Shown here piece after piece: positions 61,146-64,000 of a stretch of 64,000 nt of DNA. The stretch is taken from contig NZ_CP072389.1 of assembly GCF_018127785.1 (NCBI RefSeq), positions 992,001 through 1,056,000 of the forward strand, written 5' to 3'. The notes below the pieces were generated by a model, which searched no databases, was not told where the DNA came from, and saw nothing but the letters and a program-made list of their open reading frames with translations. This DNA comes from Prevotella scopos JCM 17725. Its GTDB lineage: Bacteria > Bacteroidota > Bacteroidia > Bacteroidales > Bacteroidaceae. The position numbers and the translations under genes are program-made. Every line of letters starts with the position of its first letter. Position 1 is the stretch's first letter.

Positions 61146-63803
61146 ATGAAGAAATACATTCTATTCATATTACTCGCCTTGTGTTCCTTGAACGGCTTTG
61201 CACAGTCGTCCATGACGGATTCTCAAGTAATGGACTTCGTGATGAAGGAACATAAGAAAGGTACACCACAATCACAGATTGTCACTAAACTCATGCAGAG
61301 TGGTGTAGATATCTCGCAGATACGCCGTGTGAGAAACTCATACGAGAAGATGCAGAAGGGTAATGCTGCTTTTGGCGCTGTGAAAGAGGGGACAACGACA
61401 GATCGTAGTCGTACGAACAACGGACAGACAAATCCTAATACTACCTCAGGAAAGAGCAAACGACAGATTGCCGAAGAGACGCTCAAAGACTATAACGACA
61501 ATGAGCAGGTGGGCGATAGATATTCAGAAGGACGTATCACACCGGATCGTTCGTTAACGAATACCTATAATGAGAATGATGGCGAGTTTCTTAAGATGCA
61601 GTCAGAGATGAACGATTGGATGCCGCAAGATACTGCCGCAATGTACAAGAACCTTCTCAAGCAGTTAAGCCGTAACCGCAAGAGGGTTTGGGGACGTGAC
61701 ATCTTTAACAATAAGAGTCTTTCTTTTGAACCTAACATGAACATGGCACTGCCACGCAACTACCACATCGGACCTGGTGATGCCGTGTTTATTGACATCT
61801 ATGGGGCTTCACAGAAATCATATCAGACAACGGTTGCACCTGATGGCTACATCACCTTAGAGGGTTTTGGACCTATTCAGGTTAGTGGACTGACCGTAGG
61901 GCAAGCCAACAATCGCATCCGTGAGAAGATTGGCAAGCGATTTAGTAGTTCTAACATCCGGCTCTCTGTAGGTCAGACACATACAATCATGGTCAACGTT
62001 GTAGGCGAGGTGAAGACACCTGGTACCTATACGCTATCATCTTTTGCAACAGTCTTCAATGCACTTTATATGGCGGGTGGTATAGGTGATTTAGGAACAC
62101 TCCGTAACATCAAAGTATATAGAGGAGGCACACTTATCAGTACGGTTGACGTTTATGACTTCCTACGTCGTGGACATCTGAGTGGTAATGTGCGCTTAGC
62201 AGATAATGACGTTATCGTTGTTGGACCTTACGAGATGCTGGCACAGGTCAGCGGTAAGGTAAAGCGTCCGATGTTCTACGAGATGAAACGAGGCGAAAGT
62301 CTTGGCACACTCATCGGTTATGCGGGTGGATTTGCTGGTGATGCCTATACTCGTTCGGTACGTGTACGCAGAAAGACGGGTCGTCAGTACTCCATCTTCA
62401 ATGTCAACGAGTTTGATATGCGCAACTTCCGTGTAGCTGACGAAGACTCTGTCAGCGTCGATTCTGTTATCCCAAGATATGAAAACATGGTTGAAATCAA
62501 GGGAGCCGTGTTCCGTCCAGGTATGTATGAGGTGGGTGGACGTATCAATAGCGTTCGTGGATTGATTGAAGCAGCAGACGGACTGACCGAGGTGGCATTT
62601 GCCCCACATGCGGTATTACATCGAAAGAAGGCTGACCGAACATTAGAGGTTATCTCTGTTGATGTAGAAGGTATCCTCACAGGACGTGTGGCTGATATCC
62701 CGTTACAGAATGAAGACATACTCTTTATTCCTACTCGCACTGACGCACAGGTACAACGAACAATAACCATTCATGGAGAAGTTCTCTATCCTGGTGTTTA
62801 TCAATATGCTGATAATGAGTCGTTAGAAGACTTCATCTTACAGGCAGGTGGTCTTAAACAGAGTGCCTCAACCGTAAGAGTGGATGTGTCACGCCGTATC
62901 ACAAACTCGCAAGCACTGACACCTGATTCCATCATTGCACGCACCTATTCATTCGCTCTGCGCGATGGATTTGTCATTGAAGGTGCACCAGGTTTTGTTC
63001 TTGAGCCATACGACGAGGTGTATGTTCGTAAGAGTCCTGGTACAACGAACCAACAGAATGTTAGTATCGAAGGCGAAGTCGTCTTTGGTGGAAGCTACAC
63101 ACTGACCTCTAGAAGGATGCGGCTAAGCGATATCTATAAGGCAGCAGGTGGCGTAACAGAAAATGGTTATATAAAAGGTGCCCGCCTGGAGCGTCGTACA
63201 ACGCCAAGCGAACGTATCCGCATGGAGAACGCTTACAAGATGCAGATGGAACAGCAACGTAAGAACTTGATAAACTTTGCTGTGAAAACAAAGGATGCTG
63301 GTGTGATACAAGCATTACAAGAAGGTGACGGAAAAACTGCAAAAGAGGGCGACAAAAAACCACTGGAGAAATTCCAAGCACCTGACGTGTATCCTGTTGG
63401 TATCGAACTCGATAAAGCAATCGCTAACCCTGGTAGTGACGCCGACATCGTTCTCCGTGCAGGCGACCGCATCATCATCCCACAATACAATGGTACGGTT
63501 AAGATTAATGGTGCAGTGATGTATCCTAACTCTGTCGGCTATGTTGAAGGCAAGAACGTCAGTTATTATATTGATCAGGCGGGTGGTTTTGCTAGTGATG
63601 CAAAGAAGAGCAACACCTACATCCTCTACATGAACGGCATGTTAGCGAAGGTAGGGCATAATGCCAAAGTACGTCCTGGTTGCGAAATCATCGTTCCTAC
63701 AAAGATACAAAGCAAAATGAGTCTTGCAGAGACCCTCAGCATTGGTTCAAGTGCAGCCAGCATTGCAGCCATCATTGCAACGATTGCTAACTTGATGAAG
63801 TAA
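61146..63803 (+). CDS. SLBB-domain polysaccharide export protein
   Basis: An 885-residue secreted protein with signal peptide (cut near residue 19, GFAQS). After a linker (about 30-190) comes the poly-export domain, with GPGDAVFIDIYG near 213 and VAPDGYITLEGFGPIQVSG. Then follow several SLBB repeats, such as VNVVGEVKTPGTYTLSSF, and later ITIHGEVLYPGVYQYAD and VSIEGEVVFGGSYTLTS, and a C-terminal hydrophobic end (SSAASIAAIIATIANLM). These form the outer-membrane channel for capsule or exopolysaccharide. It is longer than Wza, as usual in Bacteroidales. It follows the sugar transferase by 8 bp. Confidence 0.9.
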   Translation: MKKYILFILLALCSLNGFAQSSMTDSQVMDFVMKEHKKGTPQSQIVTKLMQSGVDISQIRRVRNSYEKMQKGNAAFGAVKEGTTTDRSRTNNGQTNPNTTSGKSKRQIAEETLKDYNDNEQVGDRYSEGRITPDRSLTNTYNENDGEFLKMQSEMNDWMPQDTAAMYKNLLKQLSRNRKRVWGRDIFNNKSLSFEPNMNMALPRNYHIGPGDAVFIDIYGASQKSYQTTVAPDGYITLEGFGPIQVSGLTVGQANNRIREKIGKRFSSSNIRLSVGQTHTIMVNVVGEVKTPGTYTLSSFATVFNALYMAGGIGDLGTLRNIKVYRGGTLISTVDVYDFLRRGHLSGNVRLADNDVIVVGPYEMLAQVSGKVKRPMFYEMKRGESLGTLIGYAGGFAGDAYTRSVRVRRKTGRQYSIFNVNEFDMRNFRVADEDSVSVDSVIPRYENMVEIKGAVFRPGMYEVGGRINSVRGLIEAADGLTEVAFAPHAVLHRKKADRTLEVISVDVEGILTGRVADIPLQNEDILFIPTRTDAQVQRTITIHGEVLYPGVYQYADNESLEDFILQAGGLKQSASTVRVDVSRRITNSQALTPDSIIARTYSFALRDGFVIEGAPGFVLEPYDEVYVRKSPGTTNQQNVSIEGEVVFGGSYTLTSRRMRLSDIYKAAGGVTENGYIKGARLERRTTPSERIRMENAYKMQMEQQRKNLINFAVKTKDAGVIQALQEGDGKTAKEGDKKPLEKFQAPDVYPVGIELDKAIANPGSDADIVLRAGDRIIIPQYNGTVKINGAVMYPNSVGYVEGKNVSYYIDQAGGFASDAKKSNTYILYMNGMLAKVGHNAKVRPGCEIIVPTKIQSKMSLAETLSIGSSAASIAAIIATIANLMK

Positions 63804-63847
63804 GGTTCTATAGGATTCAAAAAGGCGCTGGCGCAGATTATACATGG

Positions 63848-63890
63848 AAAAAGGTTAGGTCAAAATGATTTTCAATGACCTAACCTTTTT
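63848..63890 (+). terminator. Terminator after the SLBB export gene
   Basis: AAAAAGGTTAGGTCA pairs perfectly with TGACCTAACCTTTTT around 13 nt. The last ~110 bp of the window hold no gene I can support. Confidence 0.9.
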
Positions 63891-64000
63891 CTTTATATGA
63901 ACTATGAAATTAATTACACTTAATCTTTTACAAATTTGTGGATCTTACCCTTTCAATCAAGAAGTTCATTTGTAAATATGTTGTACGTTATCCTAGGATT

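Overview
The window reads as a chromosome segment of a Prevotella-like member of the Bacteroidota. This is inferred from Bacteroidota-type promoters (TTTG, 19-21 bp, TAnnTTTG) in front of many genes, a full Na+-NQR operon, a BspA-type leucine-rich-repeat gene, a fimbrillin-type lipoprotein, an SLBB capsule-export gene and a cfxA beta-lactamase transposon. The species cannot be fixed from sequence reading alone. No rRNA, tRNA or CRISPR array was seen.

Layout. 1-3.5 kb: a defective IS1380-type insertion sequence, then three small lipoprotein or membrane genes. 3.6-5.1 kb: a winged-helix-like ORF and an AbiF/Abi_2 HEPN gene with its own small structured RNA. 5.4-11.5 kb: nqrABCDEF on the minus strand. 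11.8-20.9 kb: tamB, rpsA, a DUF389 membrane protein, YtxH and a small lipoprotein. 21.2-28 kb: an IS256-type element, a GlsB-type protein, an AAA ATPase/RloB (AbiL-like) defence pair lying between two ~85 bp direct repeats, a MITE-like element, and a fimbrillin-like lipoprotein. 28.4-33.3 kb: ABC-F, grpE-dnaJ and folC. 33.5-34.5 kb: a second AbiF gene, again directly behind a small structured RNA. 34.8-46.5 kb: a BspA-like gene split by a 10.4 kb mobilizable transposon of the Tn4555 type. It carries an integrase, an excisionase-like gene, a replication-type ATPase and primase, a MobV relaxase with a likely oriT, cfxA, a 360 bp MITE with perfect target duplication, and a fragment of a third AbiF gene. 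47-56 kb: a lipoprotein, then galactose and pentose-phosphate genes (galM, MFS, galK, a NUDIX-type regulator, transketolase, rpiB). 56-64 kb: pyruvate kinase, two zinc-ribbon membrane proteins, dinB, and the start of a polysaccharide locus (sugar transferase, SLBB export protein).

Most striking observations. (1) Two AbiF loci, 29 kb apart, each begin with a promoter and a ~50 nt RNA whose stem shows compensatory base changes while the loop is almost invariant. This matches the recently reported AbiF toxin / RNA antitoxin arrangement, proposed as an ancestor of Cas13. A third copy survives as a fragment on the cfxA element. (2) The BspA-like gene can be rebuilt in frame by joining the two junctions of the cfxA element at a shared ATTG. 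(3) Several unexplained ordered repeats occur: three palindromes at exactly 22 bp spacing between nqrA and nqrB, a 9 bp CTAG-phased array after rpiB, and 66-67 bp repeats in the nqrA leader.
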